Notes: generated by a model from the letters alone, not told the origin. Shown: positions 16,595 through 24,982, counted from the first letter of the stretch. The stretch: 61,501 nt of DNA from Gemmatimonadota bacterium (GCA_947471365.1 CANIWQ010000004.1:1-61501), one strand, 5' to 3'. Translations and numbers: made by a program.

Positions 16595-17785
16595 ATGGAC
16601 GCCGCCACGGGACGCGAAAAAAGCGAGGCACTCATCCTCGTGGCGGATGACGTTGAGGCGAATGTTGAGTTGCTGGTGGATCAGCTCGAAACGCTTGGCT
16701 TTCGCACCGTCACGGCCCACGATGGGCCGTCCGCCATCGCGGCGTGCCTCGAGCACCGCCCGGATCTTGTCATTCTCGATGTCTCGATGCCGGTCGGCGA
16801 CCTCGGGGGCGACGACCGTGACGCGGGCTTTGAGGTCTGCCGCCGCCTGAAGCGCGATTCGCGCACGGCGCGCATTCCGGTCATTTTCGTCACCGCCCTC
16901 AGCGAGACCGCGGACCGTGTGCGCGCCATCGAAGCGGGCGGCGACGACTTCTTGGCCAAACCCCACCATCGCCTCGTGCTCAACGCGCGCGTGCGTGCGC
17001 TGCTCAAGCTCAAGGGCGCCACCGACGCACTCGAGGAAAGTCTGCGGCGCCTGCGCGAACTGCAAAAAGTGCGCGACGATCTCATGAAGATGATCGTGCA
17101 CGATCTCAAAACGCCGCTCGCGTCTATTCTCGCCACCATGGAAATGCTGCGCGATGGAGATTTCGGCGCCCTCGCCCAGCCGCAGGCGCGCGCGCTCTCC
17201 GATGCCGAAGGGAAGGCGGAAGACTTGCTCGGACTGATTGAAGACTTGCTCGAAGTGGCGCGCATCGAAGAGCAGGCCATCACGCTCAACCCCGAACCCA
17301 TCGCGCCACCGGCGTTGCTCGCCGAAATTGTCTACGACTGGTCGCTGCGCTTTCAGCAAGAGGGCGCCACCTGCGCCACCGAGTGTGCCGACGACGCGCC
17401 GGTGTTCCAGGCCGACAAAGTCTTGCTCAAGCGTGTTGTGTCGAACCTGGTGCAGAACGCCATCACGCACTCGGCGGGGCCGGTGCACCTCGTGCTCACG
17501 GCGCGTGCGGATGCGGGGGGAATTTTGTTTACGATCGGCGACAACGGCCCGGGCATCCCAGCCGAGTATCAGGATATTATTTTCCGGAAGTTCGAGCGCG
17601 TGCGCACGCCCAATGCGCCCCGCGTGCGCAGCAGCGGACTGGGCCTCACGTTCTGCCGTCTCGCGGTGGAATCACACGGCGGACGCATCTGGGTGAAGAG
17701 CGCCGACGGGGAAGGGAGTACGTTCTACGTGCAATTGCCCGTGGAGCCGCGTGTGCCGTCCCGTGAGGGAGCGGCGCGCGCGTGA
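16595..17785 (+). CDS. Hybrid response-regulator/histidine kinase without a sensor domain
   Basis: 396 residues. An N-terminal receiver domain (about 12-145) has the acidic pair D18-D19, phospho-acceptor D62 in LVILDVSMP, and the conserved Lys in DFLAKPH. A coiled linker (ALEESLRRLRELQKVRDDL) leads to the kinase: H-box with H169 in MIVHDLKTP, N-box VSNLVQNAITHS, G1 IGDNGPGIP, F-box FRKFERV and G2 SSGLGLTFC. No membrane or PAS segment is present, so activity is probably set by phosphorylation of its own receiver. An insertion VGDLGGDDRDA follows DVSMP, next to the phosphorylation site. ATG at 16595 lies 17 bases after the barrel gene; the stop overlaps mtaB. Confidence 0.88.
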   Translation: MDAATGREKSEALILVADDVEANVELLVDQLETLGFRTVTAHDGPSAIAACLEHRPDLVILDVSMPVGDLGGDDRDAGFEVCRRLKRDSRTARIPVIFVTALSETADRVRAIEAGGDDFLAKPHHRLVLNARVRALLKLKGATDALEESLRRLRELQKVRDDLMKMIVHDLKTPLASILATMEMLRDGDFGALAQPQARALSDAEGKAEDLLGLIEDLLEVARIEEQAITLNPEPIAPPALLAEIVYDWSLRFQQEGATCATECADDAPVFQADKVLLKRVVSNLVQNAITHSAGPVHLVLTARADAGGILFTIGDNGPGIPAEYQDIIFRKFERVRTPNAPRVRSSGLGLTFCRLAVESHGGRIWVKSADGEGSTFYVQLPVEPRVPSREGAARA

Positions 17786-19095
17786 AGGTACACCTGCGCA
17801 CCTTTGGCTGCCGCGCCAATCAATACGACACCGAAGCGGTCCGCGGTATGATCGAGGGGTCGGGCGGTGAAATCGTCGCCACCGCTGCCGAGGCGGACGT
17901 CGTCGTGTTCAACTCCTGCACGGTCACCGCCGACGCCGAAGCCGATTTGCGACGAGCCGTACGCGGCGCACAGAAGCCGGCGATTGTGATGGGGTGCGCC
18001 GCAGCCCGGAGTGGCGCAACGATTGCCGCGCTCCCGCATGTGTCGCACGTCGTAGCCGGCGCCGATCTTCCCGCGATGGCCGCCGCACTCGGACTCGATC
18101 GCGCGCGCGCCGACGAGCGACCCGCCGTGCAAACGGGCGCGCGCGCACTCCTCCGCATTCAGGATGGCTGTGGCGAGCATTGCACCTTTTGTGCAACCAC
18201 GCTCGCGCGTGGCGAACACCGCTCGCGCAGCGCAGATGCCATCATTCGAGAAGCCCTCGCGCTGGCCGACGCGCATCCGGAGATCGTCATCACCGGCATT
18301 CATATCGGATCGTATGGCAGCGAACACGGGTCATCGCTCGGCGCGCTGGTGGCGCGACTCGTGCGCGAGGTGCCCGCGGTGCGCTTTCGGCTGACCTCAA
18401 TCGAAGCGACCGAGGTCGACGACCAACTCGCCGAACTCTTTGCCGACGACCCGCGCCGCGTGGCGCCACATCTGCACGCGCCGTTACAGAGTGGATCCGA
18501 TGCCGTGCTCAAGCGCATGGGGCGCCACTGGTATACCGGAGCCACCTATGCGGCGGCCGTCGATCGGCTGGTGCGTCGCGTCGCGCAGGCGGGGCGGGCG
18601 GCCCACTTCGCCCTTGGCGCTGATGTGATGACGGGTTTCCCCGGTGAGACCGACGCCGATCACCAAACCACCATGGCGCTCGTGCGGTCGCTCCCCTTTA
18701 CCTCGCTGCACGTGTTTCCCTATTCGGCGCGCCCTGGCACCGCGGCAGCGCGACTTCCGCAACCCGTGGACGCGCGACTCTCGCGGCAACGGGCGGCGGA
18801 GTTGCGCGCGCTGGCGACCACCGTGGGGGCCGCGCATCGTGCGGCGCGAGACGGACAGGTGGCGGATATCGTGGTCATTGGCGACGGACATCGTCGCACG
18901 GGGCTCACCGAAGACTATCTTTCCGTCATGTTGCCGGAGCCGGCAGCGCCGCGGCGGGCGCGGTTCTCGGCTCGGCTCGTCGCACATGATGATCAACTCA
19001 CGGTGCTGCCGGCGGATCTTCCCGCGTCGGTCAGTCACGTGAGTCGTGCTCTTCCCGCATCGCGCCTCCTTCCGACTCTCGCCTTCCAGTCCTGA
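17782..19095 (+). CDS. mtaB: tRNA (N6-threonylcarbamoyladenosine37) methylthiotransferase MtaB
   Basis: 437 residues. Radical SAM methylthiotransferase that converts t6A37 to ms2t6A37 in ANN-decoding tRNAs. The N-terminal UPF0004 domain (FGCRANQYDTEAV, FNSCTVTADAEA) binds the second Fe-S cluster. The radical SAM cluster cysteines are C130, C134 and C137 in CGEHCTFC. The C-terminal TRAM-like region is Arg-rich. The FGCR...QYDTEA and NSCTVT signatures favour MtaB over MiaB or RimO. The GTG start overlaps the kinase stop; miaB starts one base after its stop. Confidence 0.92.
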   Translation: MKVHLRTFGCRANQYDTEAVRGMIEGSGGEIVATAAEADVVVFNSCTVTADAEADLRRAVRGAQKPAIVMGCAAARSGATIAALPHVSHVVAGADLPAMAAALGLDRARADERPAVQTGARALLRIQDGCGEHCTFCATTLARGEHRSRSADAIIREALALADAHPEIVITGIHIGSYGSEHGSSLGALVARLVREVPAVRFRLTSIEATEVDDQLAELFADDPRRVAPHLHAPLQSGSDAVLKRMGRHWYTGATYAAAVDRLVRRVAQAGRAAHFALGADVMTGFPGETDADHQTTMALVRSLPFTSLHVFPYSARPGTAAARLPQPVDARLSRQRAAELRALATTVGAAHRAARDGQVADIVVIGDGHRRTGLTEDYLSVMLPEPAAPRRARFSARLVAHDDQLTVLPADLPASVSHVSRALPASRLLPTLAFQS

Positions 19096-19096
19096 C

Positions 19097-20422
19097 ATGC
19101 CGACCGTCTATATCGAAACCTACGGCTGCCAAATGAACGTGAGCGACTCCGAGCTGATGCTCGGCAAGCTCATTGCCGAAGGCTATGTCGCGGTCAACAG
19201 TCCCGAGGGTGCCGATGTGGTGCTCGTGAACACCTGTGCCATTCGCGAAAACGCGGAGCAACGCGTGATCGGTCGACTCGGCGAAATGCGCCGGCAGATT
19301 GGCAAGGACACGATTCTCGGTGTCACGGGATGCATGGCGCAACGACTCGGGGTTCGCTTGCTCGAGACCGACACGCGCGTGTCGCTTGTGGTGGGCCCAG
19401 ACGCGTATCGGTCGTTGCCGCATCTCATTGAAGCCGCGCGAAATGGCGAACGGTTCACCGCCACCGATTTCGATCTCGAAGAGCACTACGAAGATTTTCA
19501 GGCGCGCCGCTTTGCGGGGGTGAAGGCCTGGATTCCCGTGCAGCGCGGCTGCGACTACCGCTGCACCTACTGCATCGTGCCGTACACGCGCGGGCCTGAG
19601 CGAAGCCGCCAGCTCGACGACGTGGTGCGCGAGACCGCTGAGGTCGTTGCGCAGGGGTTGTCGGAAGTCGTCCTGCTCGGCCAGACGGTCAACTCGTACA
19701 CCGACGGCACGCACGACTTTGCCGATCTCTTGCGTGCCGTGGGCGCGGTGGAGGGAATCCGGCGTGTGCGTTTCACGAGTCCGCATCCGAACGACTTCAG
19801 CGATCGCGTGATTGCCGCGATGGCTGAGGTGAGTACCGTGTGCGAGCATGTGCATCTCCCGATGCAGAGCGGCTCCACGCGCACACTCAAGCGCATGCTC
19901 CGTCGCTACACGCGCGAGGAGTACCTCGATTGTGCCGCACGTCTTCGCGCGGCGATTCCGGGGCTCGGGCTGACCACGGACATTATCGTCGGCTTCCCCG
20001 GCGAAACGGACGAAGAGTTTGAAGAGACGCTCAGCGCCGTGCGCGAGTTGGCCTTTGACGATGCCTTTCTCTTTAAATTCTCGATGCGCGAGGGAACGCC
20101 GGCGACGCGTCTGCCAGCGGAGCTGCTGGTGCCCACCGAGGTAGTGGACGAGCGCTTCAACCGTCTGTTACAGACCGTGCGTGGCATTGCGCGCGACAAG
20201 AACATGCGGCGCCTCGGCGAGCGCATGGAAGTGCTCGTGGAGAAAGAGGCGCGCAAAGGTGGCGATATGCTCCAGGCCCGGTCCCGTGATTTCAAGACCG
20301 TCATCGTTCCAGGCGCGCTGTCGATGATTGGCAGCTACCTGACGGTTGAGCTCACGGGCACCACCGGATCGACATTTACGGGCACGCCCGTCAGTCCGCG
20401 TGCGCCGCTCCCAGTGGCCTGA
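19097..20422 (+). CDS. miaB: tRNA-2-methylthio-N6-dimethylallyladenosine synthase MiaB
   Basis: 441 residues. Radical SAM enzyme that adds the methylthio group to i6A37 in UNN-decoding tRNAs. The first cluster domain starts IETYGCQMNVSDSE with VNTCAIRENAEQRV and VTGCMAQR; the radical SAM cysteines are C152, C156 and C159 in RGCDYRCTYCIVP. GFPGETDEEFEETL and a C-terminal TRAM domain (LVEKEAR...GSYLTVELTG) complete the family pattern. ATG at 19097 gives the normal N-terminus. It ends the alr-to-miaB run. Confidence 0.95.
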   Translation: MPTVYIETYGCQMNVSDSELMLGKLIAEGYVAVNSPEGADVVLVNTCAIRENAEQRVIGRLGEMRRQIGKDTILGVTGCMAQRLGVRLLETDTRVSLVVGPDAYRSLPHLIEAARNGERFTATDFDLEEHYEDFQARRFAGVKAWIPVQRGCDYRCTYCIVPYTRGPERSRQLDDVVRETAEVVAQGLSEVVLLGQTVNSYTDGTHDFADLLRAVGAVEGIRRVRFTSPHPNDFSDRVIAAMAEVSTVCEHVHLPMQSGSTRTLKRMLRRYTREEYLDCAARLRAAIPGLGLTTDIIVGFPGETDEEFEETLSAVRELAFDDAFLFKFSMREGTPATRLPAELLVPTEVVDERFNRLLQTVRGIARDKNMRRLGERMEVLVEKEARKGGDMLQARSRDFKTVIVPGALSMIGSYLTVELTGTTGSTFTGTPVSPRAPLPVA

Positions 20423-20490
20423 GTGACGGTTCTTGCGGTCGCTGGAAGACATCACAAATCGGTGTTCCGGCGAGCCCAAGGACGAGATTT

Positions 20491-20502
20491 GGGGATATCC
20501 CC
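20491..20502. promoter_or_regulatory. 12-bp perfect palindrome upstream of the flavoprotein gene
   Basis: GGGGATATCCCC is self-complementary. It lies about 30 bases upstream of a possible promoter (TTTACT 20519-20524, 18-base spacer, TACCAT 20543-20548). It could be an operator, but nothing identifies the regulator. Confidence 0.35.
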
Positions 20503-20549
20503 CACCCCAGGAAACTGATTTACTCGGAATTCGCCGACGGTTTACCATA

Positions 20550-20605
20550 GCGGAGCGGCGTTCCAGAGGACACAATTAGGAATGTTCCATCCAACGCCGC
20601 TCCGC
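20550..20605 (+). promoter_or_regulatory. Leader stem-loop before the nitronate monooxygenase-like gene
   Basis: Positions 20550-20562 (GCGGAGCGGCGTT) and 20593-20605 are perfect 13-base inverted repeats around a 30-base loop. If the weak promoter at 20519-20548 is real, the stem would form at the very 5' end of the transcript, about 40 bases before the start codon. No U-tract follows it. Confidence 0.5.
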
Positions 20606-20647
20606 GGCGCTTGGTTTGCCGTTGAATTCCATCTCGTTGAGGCATGC

Positions 20648-22096
20648 ATGCAGACAGCGCTCCCTTCATTGATTCAGGGAGGCATGGGAGTGGGAGTTTC
20701 CAACTGGCGCCTCGCCCACGCGGTCGCGAGTCGCGGTCAGCTTGGCGTGGTGTCGGGGACCGTGCTCGACACGCTACTCGTACGGCGTCTGCAGGACGGC
20801 GATCAGGGCGGGCATATGCGCCGCGCCATGGCGCGCTTTCCCATTCCTGGCGTAGCGGAAGAGGTCTTGAGGAAGTTCTTCGTGTCCGACGGCATTGCCC
20901 CAGGGACGCAGTACGCCCTGCTCCCAATGTGGCGCCAGCGGGTCAGCGCCTTCCGTGAGCAGGTGGCTGCACTTTCCGCGTTCGTGGAAGTGTCGCTCGC
21001 CAAAGAGGGGCACGACGGCCCAGTGGGGATCAATCTCCTCACGAAGGTGCAGATGCCCAATATGGTCACGTTGTACGGCGCGATGCTGGCCGGCGTGAAT
21101 GTCGTGTTGATGGGCGCCGGCATCCCAAAAGAAATTCCGGGCGTCCTCGACGCGCTCGCACAGCACCAGACCACGGAAATGCGGTTCGATGTGGACCACC
21201 TCGCGGCGGGACGCGTGGAGATGCTCACGTTCGATCCGGCGCGCGTCTGGGAATCAGCGGCGCCGCAGGAGCCACTGCAGCGTCCGCAGTTTTTGGCGAT
21301 CGTGTCGGCTAGTTCCTTGGCGGCGAATTTGGCGCGCAAGTCCACGGGCGCCGTGAACGGCTTTGTGGTAGAAGGCCCAACCGCTGGTGGCCACAATGCG
21401 CCGCCGCGCGGCGAGATGAAACTCAACGATCGCCACGAACCGGTGTATGGCGAACGCGACGTGGTGGATCTCTCCAAGATGCGCGATATCGGCCTTCCGT
21501 TCTGGCTGGCGGGCGGCACGGGATCACACGGCGCGCTGCAACGTGCGCGCGATGCCGGCGCTGCGGGTGTGCAGGTCGGCACGCTCTTCGCGTTCTGCAA
21601 CGAGTCGGGGCTTGATCCCGCGCTCCGGACGCGCGCGCTCGCCTCAGTGAACCGCGGCCAGGTTGAGGTGGTGACCGACGCCCTCGCCTCACCCACGGAC
21701 TATCCGTTCAAGATCTTCCAGATGCAAAACGATCCCGACGAGGCGCGGCGCGCCGCGCGCGAACGGATTTGCGATCTTGGATATTTGCGCACCGCATATG
21801 CACGCGACGATGGTCGCATCGATTACCGATGCCCCGCGGAGCCCGTGCATAATTTTGTGGCGAAGGGCGGAGAAGAGGCCAAGACCGACCACCGCCGCTG
21901 CCTGTGCAACGGACTGATGGCGAACATCGGGCACGGCCAGTCGCGCGGTGAGGCAGGGTCTGAGCCGCCGCTGCTCACCTCCGGATCCGAGATGGACGTC
22001 GTGCGAGAACTGCTCGCGGGCCGCGCCGGCTACTCCGCTGACGAAGTCGTCGACTTCATTATGTCAGGCGCGACGTCGGCCATGGTCAGCGTCTGA
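20648..22096 (+). CDS. Nitronate monooxygenase / PfaD-family flavoprotein
   Basis: 482 residues. A TIM-barrel FMN enzyme of the 2-nitropropane dioxygenase group. Visible blocks are IQGGMGVGVSNWRLAHAVASRGQLGVVSGT near the N-terminus, VEGPTAGGHNAPPRG (FMN phosphate and catalytic His region) and DAGAAGVQVGTLFAFCNESG. The length, well above simple nitronate monooxygenases (about 320-380), and the Cys-containing C-terminal part (CPAEP...RRCLCNGLMANIG) match the PfaD-like enoyl-reductase branch, so oxidation of nitroalkanes is only one possibility. ATG at 20648 follows GAGG (20639-20642); an upstream in-frame ATG at 20582 would run through the leader stem-loop. Monocistronic or paired with comEC. 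Confidence 0.75.
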   Translation: MQTALPSLIQGGMGVGVSNWRLAHAVASRGQLGVVSGTVLDTLLVRRLQDGDQGGHMRRAMARFPIPGVAEEVLRKFFVSDGIAPGTQYALLPMWRQRVSAFREQVAALSAFVEVSLAKEGHDGPVGINLLTKVQMPNMVTLYGAMLAGVNVVLMGAGIPKEIPGVLDALAQHQTTEMRFDVDHLAAGRVEMLTFDPARVWESAAPQEPLQRPQFLAIVSASSLAANLARKSTGAVNGFVVEGPTAGGHNAPPRGEMKLNDRHEPVYGERDVVDLSKMRDIGLPFWLAGGTGSHGALQRARDAGAAGVQVGTLFAFCNESGLDPALRTRALASVNRGQVEVVTDALASPTDYPFKIFQMQNDPDEARRAARERICDLGYLRTAYARDDGRIDYRCPAEPVHNFVAKGGEEAKTDHRRCLCNGLMANIGHGQSRGEAGSEPPLLTSGSEMDVVRELLAGRAGYSADEVVDFIMSGATSAMVSV

Positions 22097-22173
22097 TCCG
22101 CGGCGGAATCGAATGACGGCGTCGGCAATGCGACGCTGATGTTGGCAGAGGGGCGCGACGGCAGATTGCCGTC

Positions 22174-24237
22174 GTGCCCCTCATTGCTTGGGCGGTGGCC
22201 GCGTATGCGGCCGGACTACTGCTTGGGTTTGCTCCGCTCTCGCTGGCTACCGCCTGCGCCGCCGCGACTGCGGTCGTCGTGGCGAGCGCCATCGTCGCGC
22301 GGCTCGGCGTGCGGTCCGGTGTTGGTCTCGCGTTCGTCGCAGGCATCGGTCTTTTCGTGGCGCGTGATGCGGCGGTGCGCGATTCCCGGTGTCTGTCCGC
22401 GCGTCCAGTCGCTGCCGGTTCGACGCGCGGCGTCCCGGTGTGTCTTGGTCCGCGGCGCGAGGAGCTCGGCGTCCTCGAGCGGTGGAGGCAGGCCACCGCG
22501 CTCCGGCTCGACACGTTGTTTGCGTCCGACGCACCGCTCGCACGGGCGCTACTCATTGCCGACATGACCACGGTGCCGGTGGATGTGCGCGAGCGCTTCG
22601 CCGCCAGCGGCTTAGTGCATGTCCTCTCGATCTCGGGCCTGCACGTGGCGATCGTGGCGGGAGCCGTTCTCTTGCTCTTTGATGCGCTGCGGTTCGGACG
22701 CCTTCGCGCGCGCTGGGCCGCGTGCGCGGTGACGGTGTGGTATGTGCTGGCCATCGGCGCACCGCCGCCGGCCGTGCGGAGCGGGGCGATGCTGGCGGCC
22801 GTGACGCTCTCACGATCGCTCCAGCGCCCGCTGTCACCATGGGCCGCGCTCGCGCTTGGCGCCGTCGTGCCGTTGATCGATCCTCGCGTGGTGCTCGATC
22901 TCGGGTGGCAGTTGAGTGTGGCGGGGTTCGCGGCGCTCACGGCGGCGCAGGCGTGGACGCGGCGCATGCTCCCGCGTGAGTGGCGTGGATGGCGGCGCAC
23001 GATCGTGACCGATCTCGTGGTGTCAACGCTCGCGACGTGTGCGACGGCACCATTGGTGGCCTGGGCGTTTGGGCGTCTCAGCCTCGTGGCACCGCTGACG
23101 AACCTCGCGGCCGGGCCCGTGGTGGCCGCACTACAGCCAGCGTTGTTTCTCTCGATGCTCCTCGCGCAGTGGTGCGGTGCGGCAAGCGATGTTGCCGCGC
23201 TTGCCGCGGATGCCACGCGTCCGTTGTTGCAGGCGTTGATGGCGGTGGCGGATGTCGGTGCGCGTGTGCCCGGTGGCACGGTGATCGTCGCACCGTCACT
23301 CGCCGTTGCGGTGTGTTGTGGCATCGCGGGCGCTGCCGTGATTGCCGCGGCCGCGAGCCGTCGTGCGGCGCCGGCGTTGGTGTGCGCGATCACCGCGCTG
23401 GCCGCCGCCGCGTGGTGGCCACCGCAGGTGGCGACCGGTATGGCAGAGCTCCACGTGATTGATGTCGGGCAAGGCGATGCGCTCGCCTTTCGCACACCGG
23501 CGGGCCGCTGGTTGTTGTTTGATGCAGGGCGGGTGTGGCGTGGTGGCGATGCTGGGCGCACGACGGTGATGCCGTATCTGCGCCGCCGCGGTGGCGAGTT
23601 GGTGTTCTTTTCGCTCTCGCATCCACACGCGGATCATGTTGGTGGTGCGACGTCGGTGTTGCAGTCGTTGCATCCGTCGGTGTATTACGACGCCGCATTC
23701 GCCGGCGGGAGCGCGCCATATCGTGCGTCGCTGGCCACCGCGCAGCGTCTGGGTATCGCGTGGCGACGGGTGCATCCGGGAGATTCTACGGTCGTGGATG
23801 GCGTCGTCATCACCTTTTTGGCGCCGGATTCAACGTGGACGGCGTCGCTGAAAGACCCGAATCTTGCCAGCGCGGTGGTGATGGTCCGGTATGGTCGAGT
23901 CAAATTTCTGTTGACCGGCGACGCAGAGGCCGCCGAAGAAACTCGACTGCTCGAGCAGTGGGACGGACAACTTGTCGCCGATGTCTTGAAAGTTGCCCAT
24001 CATGGAAGTCGCACGAGCTCAACACCGGACTTTTTGTCCCGCGTGCATCCGCGCGTTGCGCTCATATCTGTTGGTGCGGACAATATGTACCGACATCCTG
24101 ATGCTGACGTGTTGCACGCGCTGCAGAACATCGGCGCAAATATTTTTCGCACAGATCAGCTGGGGAATATCATTCTGCGAACAGATGGAATAGTATTGTG
24201 TATGGTTGTTGGCGCACATCAGTGGTGGGTGCCATAA
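22174..24237 (+). CDS. comEC: ComEC/Rec2-family DNA uptake channel
   Basis: 687 residues. An N-terminal hydrophobic region and the Competence domain (VHVLSISGLHVAIVAGAVLLLF and following membrane helices, about 140-420) form the inner-membrane pore for transforming DNA. The C-terminal metallo-beta-lactamase-like domain (from about 430) has VIDVGQGDALAF and the HPHADH metal motif at H483-H488, thought to degrade the non-transported strand. GTG at 22174 is chosen since no better start exists. The last 60 or so codons are clearly richer in A and T than the rest of the gene. Presence of comEC suggests natural competence, but no other com gene is in the window. Confidence 0.9.
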   Translation: MPLIAWAVAAYAAGLLLGFAPLSLATACAAATAVVVASAIVARLGVRSGVGLAFVAGIGLFVARDAAVRDSRCLSARPVAAGSTRGVPVCLGPRREELGVLERWRQATALRLDTLFASDAPLARALLIADMTTVPVDVRERFAASGLVHVLSISGLHVAIVAGAVLLLFDALRFGRLRARWAACAVTVWYVLAIGAPPPAVRSGAMLAAVTLSRSLQRPLSPWAALALGAVVPLIDPRVVLDLGWQLSVAGFAALTAAQAWTRRMLPREWRGWRRTIVTDLVVSTLATCATAPLVAWAFGRLSLVAPLTNLAAGPVVAALQPALFLSMLLAQWCGAASDVAALAADATRPLLQALMAVADVGARVPGGTVIVAPSLAVAVCCGIAGAAVIAAAASRRAAPALVCAITALAAAAWWPPQVATGMAELHVIDVGQGDALAFRTPAGRWLLFDAGRVWRGGDAGRTTVMPYLRRRGGELVFFSLSHPHADHVGGATSVLQSLHPSVYYDAAFAGGSAPYRASLATAQRLGIAWRRVHPGDSTVVDGVVITFLAPDSTWTASLKDPNLASAVVMVRYGRVKFLLTGDAEAAEETRLLEQWDGQLVADVLKVAHHGSRTSSTPDFLSRVHPRVALISVGADNMYRHPDADVLHALQNIGANIFRTDQLGNIILRTDGIVLCMVVGAHQWWVP

Positions 24238-24298
24238 CACGTACAACGTTCTAGATTGTACAGCGTAGTGTAGTTGCAGTATCTGCACGACGAGCGCG

Positions 24299-24319
24299 GA
24301 GGGTAGGGGGGCCGGGGGG
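24299..24319 (+). other. G-quadruplex-prone run
   Basis: GAGGGTA is followed by six G, CC and six more G (24306-24311 and 24314-24319). This gives at least four G-triplets with short loops on the + strand, enough for a quadruplex in the comEC 3' untranslated RNA or single-stranded DNA. Confidence 0.5.
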
Positions 24320-24453
24320 CTCTCTGCCCTTCGCGTTTCGCCGTTACGGCGATGCGCGAGGTGCGCCGCCACACGAGGGAAACGCGATGCGATGGAGTTC
24401 TCGCACGCGATGCGCGCACGGCGCGCCACATGTCTAACAAGTCGGCGGCGTAC

Positions 24454-24482
24454 CAGCGTGATCAGCGCGTGTGATCACGCTG
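24454..24482. terminator. Perfect hairpin downstream of comEC, possible terminator
   Basis: CAGCGTGATCA (24454-24464) pairs perfectly with 24472-24482 around a 7-base loop. No U-tract follows, so it could be a terminator needing Rho, a protein-binding palindrome, or the seed of the TGATC-rich repeats that follow. Confidence 0.4.
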
Positions 24483-24572
24483 CACGGTCGCGTGCGTGCG
24501 TCACGCGCATGTGCAGCATGCATGCATCGCGCACACAACCATGACGCACGCTCATCGCGCCGCATCATCACC

Positions 24573-24728
24573 TGTGATCGTCGCGTGTGATCGTCACGTG
24601 TGATCGTCGCGTGTGATCGTCGCGTGTGATCGTCGCGTGTGATCGTCGCGTGTGATCGTCGCGTGTGATCGTCACGTGTGATCGTCACGCATGATCATCA
24701 CGCATGATCGTCACGCATGATCATGTGT
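24573..24728 (+). repeat. 13-bp minisatellite, about 12 units
   Basis: Unit consensus is TGTGATCGTCGCG. Units start every 13 bases at 24573, 24586, 24599, 24612, 24625, 24638, 24651, 24664, 24677, 24690, 24703 and 24716. Early units are nearly identical; the last three drift to CATGATCRTCACG. Units with CAC contain the dyad CGTGATC/GTCACG-like halves. There are no spacers, so it is a tandem repeat and not a CRISPR array. Confidence 0.92.
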
Positions 24729-24982
24729 GATGATGGTCGCGCTTCATCGCGCCGTATGTCCGTGAGAGGGCGGTGCGGGTGTTGTGGTCGTGGAGCTGTC
24801 GCGTCTCGTCCGCGCGCCGCCGTCGCGTCTCGCCCTGCGCTACCGCCGCGCGCCGCGGTTGTTGGGTTACTCGCCGAGTCAATGCCTATGGGCTACGTCT
24901 TGGCGGGCATCGTCCACTTGCCACACTTCCTGCCACGGCCTCACTATTCTTGGGTCTGGCGAACCTCTGCAGGAGAGTTGGC

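Larger units (their letters stand above)
24238..24982. other. Gene-free 745-base island between comEC and fbp
   Basis: No frame here has convincing protein similarity or codon use. It opens with a small inverted repeat (GTACAA/TTGTAC, 24241-24261), then a G-rich run, a perfect 11-base hairpin (24454-24482), a stretch of alternating TGCATG/CGTGCG sequence and a 13-bp minisatellite (24573-24728). The last 200 bases lead into fbp without a promoter I can assign with confidence. Confidence 0.7.

Noticed and set aside
24434-24688. Repetitive open frame (Thr/Arg/Asp/His repeats) on the - strand across the minisatellite
   Set aside because: It is the translation of a tandem repeat whose unit is not a multiple of three; it has no ribosome site and no similarity.
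24573-24728. CRISPR-like repeat array
   Set aside because: Units abut each other with no unique spacers and are only 13 bases; no cas gene is near.
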